A stretch of DNA of 64,000 bases from Cryptomeria japonica (Eukaryota > Streptophyta > Pinopsida > Cupressales > Cupressaceae): assembly GCF_030272615.1 (NCBI RefSeq), contig NC_081413.1, forward strand, positions 554,245,136-554,309,135. Reading direction: 5' to 3'. The position numbers and the translations under genes were made by a program. Positions 36,726 through 49,221 of this stretch are shown piece by piece. Every line of letters starts with the position of its first letter. The stretch's first letter is position 1. The notes beneath the pieces were generated by a model that was not told the DNA's origin, ran no database searches, and saw only the letters and a list, made by a program, of their open reading frames with translations.

Positions 36726-39037
36726 TGTCATAACCCCTCTTTGGACATTGGATTAAATAAATACGATAATTAAAACATTTATTAATTAACATTTAATAAT
36801 ATTAAAAAATTGTCTCATTTATGAGGCTTCACGATTTTCCTCTAATATATGATTATTAATATTTATTATTTGTTATGACTATTATTTATTATTATTGTTT
36901 TATTTTAATGTAACGTTCATATTTCAATTATTAATATTATATTAACTATTAAAGAAATTTTACCATAAAATACTATTAAAACATAAAATGGATATATCAA
37001 ATATATTACACTTATCATATAACGTGCTATTTAATAAATATAAAATATAACATAAATTGTCAAAATACATTATAAATAATATCATATTAATACGATACCA
37101 TAAATAGAACCAATATTAAAATACAATATCTTTCCCATTATTTCTAGTTCTTTAGAGTATTTGCCAATTGTTTGATAAATTGCCCTTATGTTGTCAATGA
37201 TTGTTTAGATGATTTATGAGGAAATTTCATGATTTAAATTATGCGAGTAGCTGTTCTAAATCATTGCATCCAAAATAACTTAATGATAAGTGTATGCCAA
37301 GTGTTTGATGGAAGGTCTACCAGCTAGAATTAGCACTATTAACTTATTGCAAACACAATTTGTCATGTCCCCTCCTTGATCGTAATATATATCCTAAACG
37401 AAGTAATTATTAATATTAATTAATATAATAATTACCTACAAATGATTATTGGAAATTTATTTATTAGATATTATTATTTAATTAATATTTATTTCTAATA
37501 ATATTCTTGAGATATTCAAATAAAAATAAATTAATATTATATTGTAAACATTAAATTATGTTAATATGAAAGACATATTTGAGAGCAGTGATTATACTAA
37601 TAAAGGATTAATATATTACACAACGATAAAGAAGTGGTTAATACATTTTACAAGGATTATGTTTGAACAATAATTATAGCTGGAGTTACTGTATTAAAGG
37701 AGCATTAAGACGGGCCCTTAACAAATCAACAAACTATTATTCCAAGCTGGGCGATTATTTTATATTGTTCTAAAGATGGTTACATAAGGTGTTTTTATCA
37801 TTCAAATGGTTGGCTAAATATGAGGGGAAGTTTATATTAGTTATCGGTCTCCTATCTTGAGCAATTAAGATAAAATTCTGAAGGTTAATATATAAGTCAG
37901 GAGCTTCATAAGAAGATAGCACTATATAATCATTGGTCAAAGGATTGGTTGCCATTTCATGTTGACGTGCACTATGGACAAATTGTGAGGAAATATTGGC
38001 TGACAAACATAGGATGACGGGCTGAACATATTATGAATAAGCATGGACTATTCAAATCGAAGGTTTTAAATAATTCTGGGCATCACCATATTGAAATAAT
38101 GATCTTGGTGCGGAGACATTTGATAACCTTTGGCTGGACGAATTAATATCGTATTCTCTAATGAGAGATTGGTATGTATTACACAATGTAATTTGTTTGG
38201 TTAAATGAAGGGTTATGAAAGTGTGCGATCAGCATATAAAGAGACACGGTTTGAATAATGAAAGTTGTTATGAGATAACAAAGAGGTGCTATCTTGGTAA
38301 AAGACACGTCCATACATAAAGGATGCCTCCATTTGAGAAGATATAAAAAGGAGGAGAATCGTGGAGAAGAAAAAGGGGGGAACGGAGAAAAAATAAAAAA
38401 AGGAATCAAGGGAGATCGGGCATTAATAATTCATAAGTATACACAGCAGATCTGAAAATACTGTGGTCTGAGGTATAGCATAATAAATATTAATTGTATC
38501 TGCTTAATACTGATTCTTGGCATACTGTTGTTTATGTCTGTCATTATATGTAGAGTATATGTATAATACTAGATTCATATGTTCCAACGGTTCTCAGCCT
38601 AATACAAATGTTAATATTATAATATAAAGAAAATTAATACAAATGGTAAGATCAGACCAGAACTGTTATTAAGTTACAGGCAGTAACATCCTTGTTTTGA
38701 GTGGTATGCATGGGGTTGTGCTTAATATGAATTCTTAATATACGAAGCATGATAATGTTCTTATGCAGAATTTAATAATAATATAATAATAGAAAATAAT
38801 ATAATATAATTACTATAATATTTTATAAGAACTACTCTTCAGTGAAATATAAAGTATAGTACTATACATATATATAGAAATAGTGATTTGAAAGAACAAG
38901 AAAAACTGAGGTTATAAATCAGATTGAATTATCAATTCAATATCAGAAAGAAGATTATGTTGTCACTGACCGGATTCATGTTAAGATAGTTTTGTCCCCT
39001 AATCATTTTAGTTTAAGTCATAAGTAGGGACATTACA
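36726..39037 (+). mobile_element. Solo LTR D inside element C pol
   Basis: 2312 bp, starting TGTCATAACCCC and ending GGGACATTACA, flanked by TSD CTCAC at 36721-36725 and 39038-39042. It is very AT-rich and has no coding potential. The frame before D and the frame after its TSD correspond once D plus one TSD copy (2317 bp) are discounted, which confirms both ends. A second LTR-start-like string (TGTCATGTCCCCTCC) at 37361 hints at another insertion inside D, which I could not close. Confidence 0.88.
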
Positions 39038-39042
39038 CTCAC

Positions 39043-40443
39043 TATGCGAGCTTACTACTGATTGGAGGGAGTTGTTGCTTGCTGATTATGCCAAAAATCA
39101 GTTTGCAACCAACATTATAGAAGGTACTTTTCATGATGAAAGGTACAAATTGGTTGAAGGGTTGATACTATACAAAGGAAGGATCTTCATTGTTGTTGAA
39201 TCTAAGCTAAAGGAGAAGATTTTGAGGACTTTCCATGATATTCCCCTTGCTGGTCACCAAGGTTACTTCAAAACATACAAGCAGATCTGAGAGAGATTTT
39301 CTTCGAAGGGACTTAAAAATGATGTCTTGAAGTACATCAAGGAGTGTCACACATATCAGAAAAACAAAGATGAGCACACTCCCAGCTGGTTTGTTACAAC
39401 CCTTGCCTATTCTCGGTCAAAAATGGGAAAGTATTTCCATGGACTTCATCACTGGGTTGCCACGGGCTCAAGGGAAGGACAGTATCTATGTGGTGGTGGA
39501 CAGACTAACAAAGTTTGCTCATTTTTTTGCCATCACCAGCTCTTTTACAGCAACTCAAGTTGCTGAAGTGTTTTTTCGGGAGGTGTTTAGATTACATGGG
39601 TTACCGAAGAACATTGTGAGTGATAGGGACAGCAAGTTCCTAAGTGCTTTTTGGCAGGAGATTTTCAGATTATGTGGTACTGTGCTCACTCCAAGCACAA
39701 ATTATCACCCACAAACTGATGGGCAAACCGAGATAGTGAATAAGTGGGTGGAAGGATATCTTAGAAACTATGTCTCGGAGCAGCAAAATGCATGGGTGAG
39801 ATGGATTCACCTAGGAGAGTATTGCTACAATTCCTCCTATCACATGTCCATCCGGATGTCGCCATTCATGGCACTATATGGTTATGAAGCTCCTAGCTTC
39901 GCTGACCTAGTATTTGGTGATAGCAGAACCCCTCAGGCGAAGGATATGATGCAACAGAGTCAGGATATTCTGAGGATTCTGAGAGACAATCTCCAGCATG
40001 CACAAAATCAACAGAAGTTGTACGCTGATCAACAGCGAATAGAGCACATCTTTGAGGTGGGCGACATGGTTTACTTGAGGCTCCAACCCTACAGACAGTC
40101 TACTCTCAAGAAGAGTGGGGTTGAGAAATTGAAGCCACGATTCTATGGGCCTTTCAGAGTCAACAAGAGAATTGGAGAAGTGGCGTATGAGCTGGAATTA
40201 CCGGCAAGCAACAGGATTCATAATGTATTTCATGTGTCACGCCTCAAGAAGGCTTTGGGACACAATGTTGTTGCTTCAACTGAGTTACCCCCACTTGATG
40301 AGGAGGGAGAGCTACTTTTGGTTCCTCAAGCTATCCTTGATTTCAGGGAACGTTCTTTGAGGAGAAGGGTGATCAAGAAATACTTGATCAAATGGAAAAA
40401 TTTACCAGCAGAGGATGCTACATGGAAAAATGAGGAGATTTAA
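39043..40443 (+). pseudogene. Element C integrase with chromodomain-like C-terminus (broken)
   Basis: The first frame (to TGA at 39288) carries the first half of the HHCC zinc domain. A frameshift follows between 39290 and 39370, and the second Cys of the CxxC pair reads Tyr (CHTYQKNK). The 358-codon frame 39370-40443 has the DDE core: SMDFITGLP, SDRDSKFLSAFW, and QTDGQTEIVN with the Glu. The GPFRVNKRIGEVAYELELP and IHNVFHVSRLKK strings of Gypsy integrase follow. The end YLIKWKNLPAEDATWKNEE is a chromodomain-type segment, placing C among chromoviruses. The chromodomain directs integration in this group (family knowledge). Confidence 0.93.
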
Positions 40444-40496
40444 CTGCATCCAGCCTTGCAGTTGCTTGAGGACAAGCAATTTTGGGGAGGCCAGAC

Positions 40497-42426
40497 TGTA
40501 ATGTCCCCTTCTCGTTGATGCACTTCCAGTGGTCCATTGGCCTATTCCTAAGATGCATAGGCTATGTGGAATAAATAATTAGGGTCAAACATTGATGAGG
40601 TGAGAAATTACTATTTTTAGTAAGTCAGGGGTTCGTTGTTTTGGTGATACTATCCTATTGAGCTTTCCATGCTCTGTCCCTGGGTGTGAAGATCATGCTT
40701 TTCGGAGCAGTAGTTCATGACTTACTATTTTCAGTAAGTGGCAGCATGGAGTGTTTTTATTTTTGGCAGTGGACAAGTTCCTGATCCTATAGCAGTTCAG
40801 TGGTCTTCCTTGCTCAGCTTCATCCTGGTTTTTGTTAATAATCAGTATTGGAGTCATAAGTGATTTAATTAAATATTATTTCCTTATCCTAAGGTTTAAT
40901 ATTTAATTAATTTTATTATTTTTACTACTGATTAATGAACTTTGGAAATTGTGCATAACATGATGTCTCCTAAGTGCTAGGCGAATTGTTTATGTCTGAA
41001 AGGGGGACGCCAATATTAAAATGGGAGATGTTATTTTATTCAACAAAGTTTGCTAAGTCATAAATCATGGTCCTTGCTAGCTAGGCGTGATTTTTGACTT
41101 GAAGTATGGCTCCATCTTTGGGTCCACTTGGGTAAATGAAATGCAAATGGGAAAGATGAATTTGGGCATATTTGTGAGCATTTGCATTTGAATTTGGAGT
41201 AAGAAGTTATAAATAAGAGCCTTGGGCTCTCATTTTGGATATCTTATGAAATTGCATCGTTATGCTGCCGGATTGGCGATTGAAAATCTAAGCTTCCAAG
41301 TGTGGCTTCCTAGCTAAGACTCAGTTTTGTACTTGGAAGATAGTACCTAGCTGTGTCCTTGTATTTCCAGTGTTGTTGGTGAGTGAGTTTTGTAGATTGT
41401 GGAGTGTTTTGTGTGGGATTGGAGTGTTTTCTGGTTGCTGGTTGCGGAGTTGTTGAAACTATATTTTGCTCATACCTCTTGGCCAAGCGATTCTATCATT
41501 CTGGGTACTGGCTCATTCATCTTTCCTGCTACTGACGATTCATCTTGTAAGTTTTTAGCACCTTGCATTGAGTATAGAATTTAATAATGCAAATCGAAAT
41601 TCTCTGGTTAGGCATTCAGTTTAGGAGGTGCATTGGGATGTGTGCCAAATAAATGATTGTGTTTTGATATCTCCCCTTGGGTTTGTTTTCATCGTTGTTG
41701 GTATAGTGTTGATTTAGAACTGTTTTGGGGTGAATTGGGTGAGTATTGAGAGAGATATGAGTGTTTTAGTGGGTTCATAGGCTGTTGGTTATGCATTTCC
41801 AGCCTGCAGTTTTGATGTTAGTAGAGTTTCATATTTATTTTCTTGGATGTTCAACATTACTCTTCTACTCTCACTCTCTCTGTTATTGTAAGGTGAAGTA
41901 GTAGTACTACTAACCATTTTGGCTTGTAAACTCACATCTCGCTAAAAAGTGGAAGAGGTTGCCTTGCCGCCTATATCAGTTAAATTGTAATTCAGTCCTC
42001 CCGCTGCATAAGCGATCGAGTGATGATTGGTTGTAATGGTCCTCCCGCTGCATAAGCGGTCGAGTTGAGTTTTTGTAATTCAGTCCTCCCGCTGAAATAT
42101 CACGGTTGAGTGATTTGTGTCTGCTTTATGTTTCTCTTGGCTGGTTCACCGCCAAGTTTCTTGTATTCCCGTTGGATAAGCGGAAGGGGTTGGCTTGCCG
42201 CCCAGTATTGTATTCACTTTATATTTTCAGCAAATTTGAGATCTAATGATCCCCTATTCACCGTATGCTCTCACCTTCCCACATTGGGCACTTGGTGATC
42301 AGAAAGTGGAAGGGTTGCATTTTTCAGCAAGCTTTGAGTTTACGCTTTCTAACCTTAATGGGTTCTATGTTGGTTGATGATTCTGATTGGTCTTAAAAAA
42401 TATATATATATATCCGAGATATTACA
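40497..42426 (+). repeat. Element C 3' LTR
   Basis: 1930 bp, TGTAATGTCCCC to GAGATATTACA, matching the left LTR at about 96% by eye. It is preceded by the tract TTTTGGGGAGGCCAGAC (40480-40496), a polypurine tract with two pyrimidine interruptions. TSD GTTGG follows at 42427-42431. Confidence 0.94.
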
Positions 42427-42431
42427 GTTGG

Positions 42432-43690
42432 TACATTTTCCTTTGTCAAGGAAGTAATGCTTTTCAGTTGGAGATTGCTTGGAGGTGTTTTCCAGCCACT
42501 TCCGAGTTATTTTTGAGCATTGCAACATTCAACTTTGATGCTTATACTTGGAGATTCCATTGGTACTATTGTTGTGCTCCATGTAGGGCACTTAAATCAG
42601 ATTTTATGTCACTGATTTCAGTCATGAACAGCAATGGTTATTGTTTACTTGAGACTTTTCAAACTCTAGGAGTTCATATTATGAAGGGTTGTGATTTAGA
42701 ATACGATAGATTACTTGGAGTATATTCAAGACAGTAAAATTCTACATGATATGGTTCATCTTTTAAAGGCCCATGGAGTTGTAACAATGAGTGCTAGCAC
42801 TGCTGTCCACTTTCTGATCAACCTATACATGACCTCAGTTCTTAACTGGCAAATGAGCTGGATGGTTTCTTCAAACTAGCAATTGAGTATTTTATGGTTT
42901 AGGTTGATTGGTGGAGACTGGAGACAATTTGATTATAGGAGATGACTCTACAACTACTTCCATACTCATCTCTCATATGTTTTCAGTAGGATTCCAGGTT
43001 GATCACAACTGCCCTTACATTTCCACATTGGTTATGGTGATATTCTTTGGTGAGCAGATTGATTTGGAGCTTTGGCAGGCTTTAGGGCAGCTGATTATGG
43101 GAGTTTTTTTGGACACAGTTCATCTACTTATTTCTTCCACCCCAATGAGTGGCTGGCACTGCAAATACTTCCTAGAAATGGTGTGCACATCTTCAAATGA
43201 TGCCTTATTGATTGCAGCGGTTTGGGTGTGTTGGTGTGTTCGGAACCTTTCTTTCAACACTTGGAGATTAAGTGTCGATGATATGGCTTCAGCTGAATTT
43301 GATCCACCTCATCCATGGGAGATTTTTGTTTTTGGGTTGAGTAGACTTTCTTTCCTATTGCCAAGCATCATGTTTGATATAAGGATTGTAGTTATGAACT
43401 TTACTGGGATGCTACAGCAAGAGATGTTTCATGGTATACGTTTAAGTCGTCACAGGTGTTTAAGTTTGATTTTTGATGATAATTACCTTTTGAGGTTTCA
43501 AGAGAGAAGAGTTTAGTTTGAGCATAATGTTTCCATAGTTGTGATCAAAGTGGCGAGGCATCATTGTGGTGGTTCTTTTCTCAAGTTATTTGGGATCCTG
43601 GGGTCATTCTTGGTTGCAGTCTGGATCAGTCTAGTGATTGTGGAGTTGCTTTGGCATTTTTTGAGGACAAGCAATCTTTTGGAAGGGTGG
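42432..43690 (+). pseudogene. Element A internal coding remnant, 3' part (unknown function)
   Basis: This is the continuation of element A beyond the inserted chromovirus. The longest open piece is 42908-43516 (202 codons) and has no recognised domain. Near the end another frame carries a VIWDPG string and EDKQSFGRVDCNVPIF, which resembles the end of the element B protein (LIWDP and EGKQSSGREDCNVPF). This ties A to B. Stops and frame changes break the gene. Confidence 0.5.
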
Positions 43691-43692
43691 AC
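43681..43692 (+). other. Polypurine tract of element A
   Basis: GGAAGGGTGGAC directly precedes the right LTR, in the block conserved with elements B and C. Confidence 0.7.
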
Positions 43693-44778
43693 TGTAATGT
43701 CCCCATTTTTAGGTTCTCTTATAGTGCAAATGGTGTTGGCTTCCTGTTGGTTTCAGCATGATCAGTGGAGTATTTCGATATCTCTAGTGTGTTCAGATGG
43801 ATTGATGGAGATGAATAACACTTTCTGACGTAATTTCAGACAACTTGTTCACACTTACTATATTTAGTAAGTGTCAACTAGACACCAATTAGGTCAGTTG
43901 GGAGCTTTAGCTGACTTTTTATTTTTAGCATATTACTATTTATATCAAGTACTATTTTGAGCAACCAATCATAGCTTCAAACTGCTCTCAACTTCACTAT
44001 GCAACATCTTCAGTCTCAGGACTTTGGGGGAACATTTCTATTTTTAGCATATTACTATTTATAGTAAGTGCCATATCTATTAGGTCACAATCTCAATTTC
44101 CCCTCAGCTACAGAGTGTAGTACTTCAATTTCATATTTTGGGTAGTTTTTGCTATTTTAGCATATTAATATTTATAGTAACTGCTATTTTTGGTAATTGG
44201 TCTCTGTCTCAGCCTTCCCTCAAACTTTAGTGTGCAAAGTCTTTGGTTTCAAGACTTGGTGATTTTCCTAAGGCTGGGAAATATTATTATATTATTTCAC
44301 TTAAATACTTCATAAAGTGACTTTATGATTCAAGTGAAATAAAGTGTTCAAGAGACCCCTCTTGGGCCAAACCTAGACACTGACTATTTAAATTTGTTTT
44401 TAAGTGAAAATTTAAAGGCAAAAGTGGACATGGGACTTGAGGGAGAAAAATAAAAGATTTAAAAGCAATATATTATGAGCAAAATGTGGACATCCACTTG
44501 GTGTGAGGAAAAATAATACTTTAAACGGTGAAAATAATATTATTTTATTATATTTGTGTTGCCCTAATTTCTCATTGAGTTTCTATATTTTGAAGTTTTG
44601 CCTTCATTTTGGATATGTTGAATATAGTGAAGATACAAAAATGCTACTCAAATGAACTTAAAATTCTTCTGAAGATTGTTGAGGACAAAATCTGTCATCA
44701 ATTAGCCTAGTTTCAGTGGTGAAAGATCTACTCTAGCTGGTTGTAGTCTACAATTCAATTTTCCAGTGATTTTGGATT
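43693..44778 (+). repeat. Element A right LTR, truncated
   Basis: Starts TGTAATGTCCCCATTTTTAGG and aligns with both parts of the left LTR, including the TTACTATTTATAGTAA repeats. Similarity ends near 44778, about 1 kb before the expected LTR end. Confidence 0.85.
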
Positions 44779-47070
44779 GCAAGTAATAAAGAGGTGAGAA
44801 GCATAGCTCAAGAAGAAGAAAGAATGCCACAGATGTGAAGCATGATTCAACAAGCTGTAAGAAAGCTTGCTAGGTTGGAGATCACACAGGTCCTTGTGGG
44901 AGAGCTAAAAGTAGATTCCCAAAGCAAGTTAAGATTTGAGTACAGAGAAGCCCCAAACCCATGAGAAGGAGAAGCTCCACATCTTCCAAGCACCCCCACC
45001 CCAATCTCCATTCAAGGAAGAGGCCAAGATAGAGATCCAACCATATAAAGGTGAAGTAAATGGTGACTTCATGTTTTTGCAAAGCTCAGTACTTTCTTTC
45101 AAACCTCGGACTATTATTGGTAAATCTTAACTTAAAAAAAAAACTTGGTCAGCTTTAAAAAAACCTTGTTATGGAATGAATGCAGATCTGAAGCTGCCAA
45201 ATCTGTTCCATGCCCTCTCCACCTCTGAACCAATGCATTCCTCTCACTAGTAACTATAATCTTTCCCCAACTCAGCCCTAGGCTGATTAATACAAGGATC
45301 TGCCGCCCTTAATGGTCTATGGCCTTCTCCCAAATAACTTACTTTTTTGAATCCTACGACACAAATCAGAACTGTATGGAAGATCTGCAACAATTTACTC
45401 ACCATCACACCCATAAGAAGGTTATCAGGTCTCCTTTCCCTATCAAAAAGGAAAATGTTTGTTACCTTAGGATAGAAACTTTACTAAAAGTAATGATTTC
45501 CATGGATGAAATAGAAAATAGATTATGGCTGTCCATTCCTTATTTGTAGATTCATGAGGTTTTTCCAAGACCCAAAACTCTAAAAGCATGAACACAAGAA
45601 AGTTGGAAACCCTTAGGATTTGTAGATATTCTCATGATGTCAAAGAAATGGCCATCTTCTCCACCAAACAAGAAAAGAACATTAATACAACTAAATGGGG
45701 AGGAGAAGTTTGGGTTGTGAAGGGACAACCTACGTTTACAGATATGGGTACTGGAAGATTTGGTGAAGGGGGTACCCATATGCAGCATATATTAGAAGTG
45801 TGGGTGTTGGTCAGAGACTCGGTGGAACAATGTCTGAGAAGTTTTTGCAAAGCAGTAAATTTTGTTACAGACTGACAAATTATGATGGTCCCTCCACATG
45901 GAGAAATTGCATATTTTATGGAGGTCCAGGGGCAGATGATCCTCAGTGCAGAAAGATGAACCCATAATTCTGAGGTTGAAGGAGGTACATAATTCATGCA
46001 AAAATCAGATTTGTTCACATAGCATTGTTCTCCTGCCTTAAATTCCCATAAGATCTTCCAAGCATGGCTCGAATATGGTTCTAGGCCTTCAGGCTAACCC
46101 TTTCTCTAAATGAATATTAGCAAGAATCCACCTTCAATAAAATGGACGAGCAATAGGTGAGTACATTACTACCTCTAAATTTACCAATTATCATAGCAGT
46201 TTTAACTATGCAAGGATCTATGTCAATATTGATCAAGAAAAATTTCTGCCTGATTGTATTGTCTTGGATATGGGTGGGATTAAATGGGAGCAACAAGTAA
46301 ATTACAAGAATATTCTCTTTTAGTGTAGGATTTGCCTTGAATAGTTGAACATGATCATCTAGCCAAGGACTGCCCTGTGCATCAACTGTAAAAACATAAT
46401 AGCTTCCCAAAGAGATTAGAGTCAACAACATCTCAAGAACCCTAGCAACAAATCAACTAGCTTCCCCAGGCAGGTACAAGTGTCCAATCATGAAGCCAAT
46501 GCCTCGCAGATTGACGAAAAATCCTAAGTGGCATATATATTCAAATGGAAATCTCAACATGCATCGAGGTGGCCAACTCAAAACAAAATAAAACTCTTTC
46601 CATGGTTTGGCCTCAACAAAGATAAATAAAGTGGAGAACATATCTGAATTGAATAGTCAGATGAGTCATTAAAATCTATTTACAAGCAGCTTGGGACCAA
46701 AGAAACAAATGCTCCAATAGAATTTGGTAATCTCCTTGCACCAAGCTATGGTCAAATGTTTATCATATCAAGAAACAATGCTACGAAATTAATGACCGCC
46801 CAAGCCCTTTGTTAAAAATGACAAACAACACCAAAATTTTCCAACGCCCTAAGGGCAGAATTAGGAAGCTTAGAGAGAGCAAACCACAAATGGGTGGACA
46901 CAAATTTTAGAAGAAACACTTACACGTATCCTCAAGGAATATTGTGTTGAAATCTCTTGAACAATTACTACTAGACTACTAGTGACAATGTGAAGACAAA
47001 TACACAATAATGGTTTGTGCTACAAGGAAATATGACAGAGTTAGATGTTTCTTGATTCTAGTAGATTTTT
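44779..47070. other. Unassigned region between element A and solo LTR J
   Basis: About 2.3 kb without a recognised domain. The largest frames are 45588-45875 (+, 95 codons) and 45632-46018 (-, 128 codons), which overlap on opposite strands and match nothing I know. I find no LTR pair or TSD here. The left edge is the truncation point of element A. Confidence 0.5.
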
Positions 47071-47557
47071 TGTTAGAAATTAGGATCTTTGAGTTATTAA
47101 TCATCACAAATAAAATATAAAACACTTACAAAATTGTCTATAAAAATAATAGATAGAACCTAGGGATATCACTTCTCCTTACTTTCATATGGCCAATAGT
47201 ACCTCCTATGCATAGTGATTGAATTCACTATGAATCTCCAAACTTCATTTTTCTCTCAATGGGAGGGAACCTCCTTAAATATATAAGGGGTGGCAAAATA
47301 CCTTAGGGATATTAGTCACACCTATTCAAAACTACTTTATATAAATATTTAATAATCTAATAGTTTATTAGACTACTGATTATATAAATGATATATGTTT
47401 TATAAAGCATGTTAACATGCATAAGGTTTAACAAAACATGGAGAGCTCGCATGGGTGACGAGAAGGCGGCAATGGCAGAATTGAAATTTCGAATTCTCTG
47501 CAAGGCGAGAACTCTGGTTCCAATGGAGGAAGCGGCTAGATCGATGGAGCTGGCCAG

Positions 47558-49219
47558 ATGGGGGAGAAGGGCAAGCCTCCGAATATTTTGCAAGCTGACG
47601 GTACTCTGCAAGAGAATAATGTGGGTCTTGGAAATGCGGTTGGGGGGTCCAGCCCACGTGAAGAGGTTTGTGAGAGTGGACAAGAAATTAGAAAGTGGTC
47701 AACCCTCTTTGGAACTAGACCTACTGGGAAATCTTCCCTGCCTCCTGTCAAGAATATATCGGATCCGAATGGTAGTAAGTTTTCCATCTCTATCCCTGAC
47801 TCGATAGTGGATCATAATATAAGCAGTATGTCGAACTCTCTGGTGGGTAAATTTATGGGACCACGTCCTAACATTGAGGTTGTTAGGGCCTATGTTAAAC
47901 TGAAATGGGCTTTGAAAGGTAATATTGAATTTTCGGCTTTGCCCAAAGGTCTACTCACCTTTTCTTTTTCATGTGATGAAGACAAAATAAGGATCCTCTA
48001 TGGTAGCCCTTGGTTGGTTGGAAAGACAGCTCTGGTCCTCCAGAAATGGCATCCGAATCTAAATATGAGTGATTCTCTTCTGGTGCAAGTCCCAATTTGG
48101 GTTAAGTTACCAGGTTTGCCTCTTGAGTATTGGGCAGAAAGTATATTCTCAGGTATAGCAAGCTCTTTTGGAGAGCTCCTCTCAATAGATCCAGTCACAG
48201 CTTCAAGGAAGCTCACTCATGCCAGATTTTGTGTAGGGATCGCCCACGATGCAGATATGCCCGAGCAAATAGATATTGTGTCAAAGTTGGGAACTTGGAA
48301 ACAACAGATTGAATACAAATCCATCCCCTTTGCTTGCTTCCACTGCAAAAAAGTAGGTCACTAGGCTAAACATTGTCCTCTCAAGCCTAAAGGGGAGAAT
48401 AAGCAAGCCAAAACTATAGTAGAAAGTAAAAAGGCTCCGGAAAAAAAGGTATGGCAAGTCAAAAATTCCGAAAATAAGGAAAATGACCTAGTTGATATTA
48501 ACTGTTTTGGACCTCTGGGGAAGAATAAGGAAGTGGTCTCCTCAGCCTCTGTCTCTAAACATCTCCCCCCCCAGGAAGCTCTGAGGAAGGAATGAATGAA
48601 AGCAGATAACCCCTTGGAAGGGCAGATCCGAAGAGAGGAAATAATAGACCAGAATGAATCTTCTAAAGAAAATACCCAGATGGTAATTGCTGACACCTTG
48701 GCTAGTAAGGAAGCTTCCAATGAAGAGGATCAGAAGGATAAGAATATTAAGGAAGTGGAACAATCTGAGGAAGGGGAGATCACTGGCTCACAAGAAGAAA
48801 AGGTTGACTCTTCCCCTCTCACAATCAGTTCTGACTTGCAAGAGGCCCAGAAATGTGCTATATTGGGTCTGAACCTTTCGGATTCAAATCAAGCCTCTAA
48901 AACAGTCAATAGCTCTTCACATGATTCCAGGTCACCTAAATGGGGAAATGAAGAGGAAATTTCTAGAATCATTAGTAACCCTAAAGTGGTTTTTGAGAAA
49001 GAAGCCGAATGGAAAATTCCAAAGCACAGGAACAAAAAAGGATCCACTCCCTCTGCCGCCCAACTAAGGAAGTCTAGTAGAATTGCTCAAGTTGATGTAG
49101 GGTATGTCTCCTCATCCCTAGGACGACCTTCAAACCTCAAACTCAGAGATAAGGAGGCCAACAAGAACATAGCAGATGGGACTCAGAAGACTCTGAAGGA
49201 GTTAGGAATTGGTAAGTAA
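47558..49219 (+). pseudogene. LINE G ORF1 (DUF4283-like, CCHC knuckle)
   Basis: One frame of 554 codons from the ATG at 47558, broken by TAG (48362-48364) and TGA (48593-48595). Residues about 85-220 resemble the DUF4283 domain of plant LINE ORF1: a SLVGKFMGPRPNIE string, YGSPWLVGKTALVLQKW and VPIWVKLPGLPLEYW. A CCHC knuckle CFHCKKVGH-x-AKHC follows, with the first stop in the position usually held by Trp (TGG to TAG). The C-terminal half is acidic and charged, ending just before ORF2. ORF1 proteins bind LINE RNA (family knowledge). The real start could be slightly upstream, since an overlapping frame opens at 47409. Confidence 0.87.
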
Positions 49220-49221
49220 TC

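Larger units (their letters stand above)
31423..42426 (+). mobile_element. Ty3/Gypsy chromovirus C (degenerate, split by solo LTR D)
   Basis: LTRs of 1907 and 1930 bp (31423-33329 and 40497-42426) with TSD GTTGG at 31418-31422 and 42427-42431 enclose gag, protease, RT, RNase H, integrase and a chromodomain-like end, in Gypsy order. The left LTR begins TATAATGTCCCC where the right has TGTAATGTCCCC, so the left terminal TG has mutated. Gag to RNase H lie in one frame, with five or more stops. Solo LTR D interrupts between RNase H and integrase. C is inserted in element A. It is the only element in the A/B/C group with pol genes. Confidence 0.95.
11001..44778 (+). mobile_element. Outer non-autonomous LTR element A (split by nested insertions, 3' truncated)
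   Basis: Element A has a left LTR in two pieces (11001-11480 and 27619-29216), a primer site at 29218-29229 and broken internal coding pieces at 29348-31417 and 42432-43690. A purine-rich tract precedes a right LTR starting at 43693. The two LTR starts share TGTAATGTCCCC and align over more than 1 kb at roughly 80% identity by eye, so A is old. Similarity of the right LTR stops near 44778, and the remaining expected LTR sequence does not appear downstream, so the 3' end is truncated and no TSD can be checked. I see no gag, RT or integrase motif in A. Elements F (with E and B inside) and C (with D inside) were inserted later. Confidence 0.82.

Noticed and set aside
45588-46018. Overlapping frames of 95 and 128 codons as a gene
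   Set aside because: They are on opposite strands over the same bases, without domains. I cannot choose either as real.
47409-47807. 132-codon frame at the LINE 5' end
   Set aside because: Overlaps the better supported ORF1 frame (DUF4283-like) and its end has no known similarity. It may hold only the original ORF1 start.
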